DNA from: Campylobacteraceae bacterium
GTDB lineage: Bacteria > Campylobacterota > Campylobacteria > Campylobacterales > Sulfurovaceae
Reading direction: 5' to 3'
NCBI GenBank assembly: GCA_027038275.1
Contig: JALVXC010000055.1
Coordinates: 1-52,751, forward strand
Length of the DNA stretch: 52,751 nt
The position numbers and the translations under genes were made by a program. Every line of letters starts with the position of its first letter. Position 1 is the first letter of the stretch. Positions 52,401 to 52,751 of this stretch are shown in pieces. Under the pieces are notes generated by a model. That model was given only the letters and a program-made list of their open reading frames with translations, searched no databases and had not been told where the DNA came from.

Positions 52401-52751
52401 CCAAGGCAATATAGACTACCAACTCACTATGGTTAAAGATAACCGACTCTTTTCAAGAGGTGGGCTTGTTAGAGTTCCTTGGAATGACAAGCTTAATATA
52501 GAGTTTATAAGTTTTAGAGACAAACTAAAACCAAACGAGAAAGAGCAGTGGAGAGTTAAAATTTCAGGTAAAGATAAAGAGAGAGTTCTAGCACAGATAG
52601 TAGCAACTATCTATGATGCCTCACTAGATGCCCTACTTCCACACAACTTTAACCTACCATCTCTCTACCCATACTCTAGGGTTAGCTATAATCAGTGGCG
52701 TGGAAAAAACTTCTCCTATTTAACTTTAAATCAAACTTGGAGCAAATCTAT
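49480..52751 (+). CDS. Alpha-2-macroglobulin family protein, Bacteroidetes-like (3' end outside window)
   Basis: The frame is open from a GTG at 49480 (AAAAGG 7 bases upstream) to the window edge, about 1090 codons. The signal peptide is MKKLLILSLIFPLLLFS-like. A helical N-terminal region (about 20-380) has repeated TPR-like helices, including LRPDLYDFLVFRALEYF (about 178-194). A macroglobulin MG2 domain is recognisable by FTDRSIYRPKQTIYFKG (about 548-564), followed by further MG domains (EEYKRPKFEVSFKPNKEKY, about 640). This N-terminal helical region with MG domains is typical of Bacteroidetes A2M proteins, thought to trap proteases or act at the surface. The thioester and C-terminal domains would lie beyond the window. 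No penicillin-binding protein 1C gene is visible beside it. Confidence 0.85.
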   Translation, partial: MKKLLILSLIFPLLLFSFDYQASWKKVEEFNSQRLPKSALAEVEKIYTNAKSKGDSIQFIKATLYKKNYISTLNEDGEVKAIKSVEKALKEATSSDEKAILNSILAQMYSNYLQENYYRIHKRTAIKNSTNSNILTWSSEDFLNKIYKLYQKSLEEKTKHIALENYKDILTPSKNTQALRPDLYDFLVFRALEYFTNTGSYVHKTKESFYFKTEDAFKDALQFATMLFRSSDPKDFVYQSTLLYQKLLNYYQTNNYKKALDYADVLRLKFVKQHYQGDNAQKYYIEALNRLVEANPNSEAVIELMNYEMQSGNYNRALELVELGLKSSNIFVKQRAKEIKSNILQQHLQATLEEVNLPNENILTKIDYRNIDQLFVKIYKLTPQQKMRLMHEKTPYKFIKTLTPFKDINFSLPKTTDYKPHSTELSLGKLDIGSYILLLSPNSSFEKKHIFREFTVSKLSYLQRGERLLIVDRESGEPLEGVEVMLQNRKGKLTKKSNSQGFVTLENLRDSYHISLTKGEDSLDIDHNQLYQQYYGNDRDKGSKRVLFFTDRSIYRPKQTIYFKGLALKRYSKKKPKILANQRVTVTFRDTNRQIIAKKEFTTDEFGAFHGTFTAPSSGRLGSMYLVSSLGGQQRIQVEEYKRPKFEVSFKPNKEKYALNDTIHIKGVAKAYTGNALDGAKVSYRVQRTTHYNWYCGRFIPRHTPSVQITSGTLTTNKNGEFEIAFEAKEDKSDAQNYPSYDFTIYTDVTDTTGETHSASTTLHIGKINFVLNLKLNKEQNIDENSTLELESQNLNGEFTPLSGTIEIYRFKPQNRLYVKRYWQQGDKKSYTKEAFEQLFPKYRYDENNKGEKELVKSVTFDTSKSRDISLKSLPQGEYQLVARVDGTPKDVNQTKEFSRYLLNSKELVKPSYLWHKLSKKSYKVEEEANLTLKSSTPNAKVLFTLYQYNQPIEEKWIELKNFKQEIIKIKKSYQGNIDYQLTMVKDNRLFSRGGLVRVPWNDKLNIEFISFRDKLKPNEKEQWRVKISGKDKERVLAQIVATIYDASLDALLPHNFNLPSLYPYSRVSYNQWRGKNFSYLTLNQTWSKS

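Overview
The window is about 52.7 kb of AT-rich, gene-dense DNA from a member of the Campylobacterota (Epsilonproteobacteria), probably a Sulfurovum- or Sulfurimonas-like free-living species. The evidence is gene content and order. The block rsfS-nadD / gap-pgk-tpiA and the block dnaG ... TPR protein-rnhA-rnc-aroC are both arranged much as in Campylobacter, and the 70-residue S21 protein is of the epsilon type. Species-level assignment is inference.

Layout. 1-2180: a 3'-truncated AAA ATPase, a gene remnant, and rsfS-nadD (minus strand). 2245-5320: gap-pgk-tpiA, with three palindromic repeats between pgk and tpiA. 5365-8108: a membrane-anchored EEP phosphohydrolase and an exbB-exbD-tonB operon. 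8153-9416: a UspA-like protein and a small membrane-anchored protein. 9484-15669: an RNA-repair island with RtcB1, two unknown genes, PrfH, RtcB2, a membrane protein and a WYL regulator. 15666-23429: an envelope operon of lipase, FadL-type porin, MMPL/RND exporter, LolA-like carrier, DUF1302-like barrel and a Uma2 nuclease. 23486-28815: nfo, lipoproteins, two tandem tRNA-Glu genes, pgeF and a secreted nuclease. 28882-34509: dnaG, a small acidic protein, a LapB-like TPR protein, rnhA, rnc and aroC. 34709-41052: a lipoprotein, an ICMT-like methyltransferase, DUF3298, DUF2461, a YdjM-like protein, purN and nnr. 41053-42835: a Septu-like PtuA/PtuB defence pair placed directly upstream of nnr. 43061-46182: rpsU, a SLOG-fold protein, a secreted protein and a DUF4143 ATPase. 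46345-52751: a 5'-truncated cysteine-rich gene, a patatin-like phospholipase, an unknown gene, and a large alpha-2-macroglobulin that runs off the window.

How genes may work together. The strongest candidate for an under-described system is the RNA-repair island. The two RtcB ligase genes are separated by 3 kb and are transcribed separately, yet both promoters carry the same 14-bp element at the same 12-nt distance from the -10 box. A WYL-domain regulator lies in the cluster. This points to one regulon joining general RNA ligation (RtcB1) to repair and rescue of cleaved ribosomes (RtcB2-PrfH). A 25-codon leader ORF overlaps the rtcB2 start, and a decayed fragment of an rtcB2-like gene lies between the two ligases.

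The envelope operon looks like a lipid-handling pathway. Two of its proteins share an EGFDDE motif. Other structure includes a family of short palindromes with conserved TAGGGTG ends and variable stems, one of which is translated inside a signal peptide. In addition, the SLOG gene and its neighbour have near-identical promoters.
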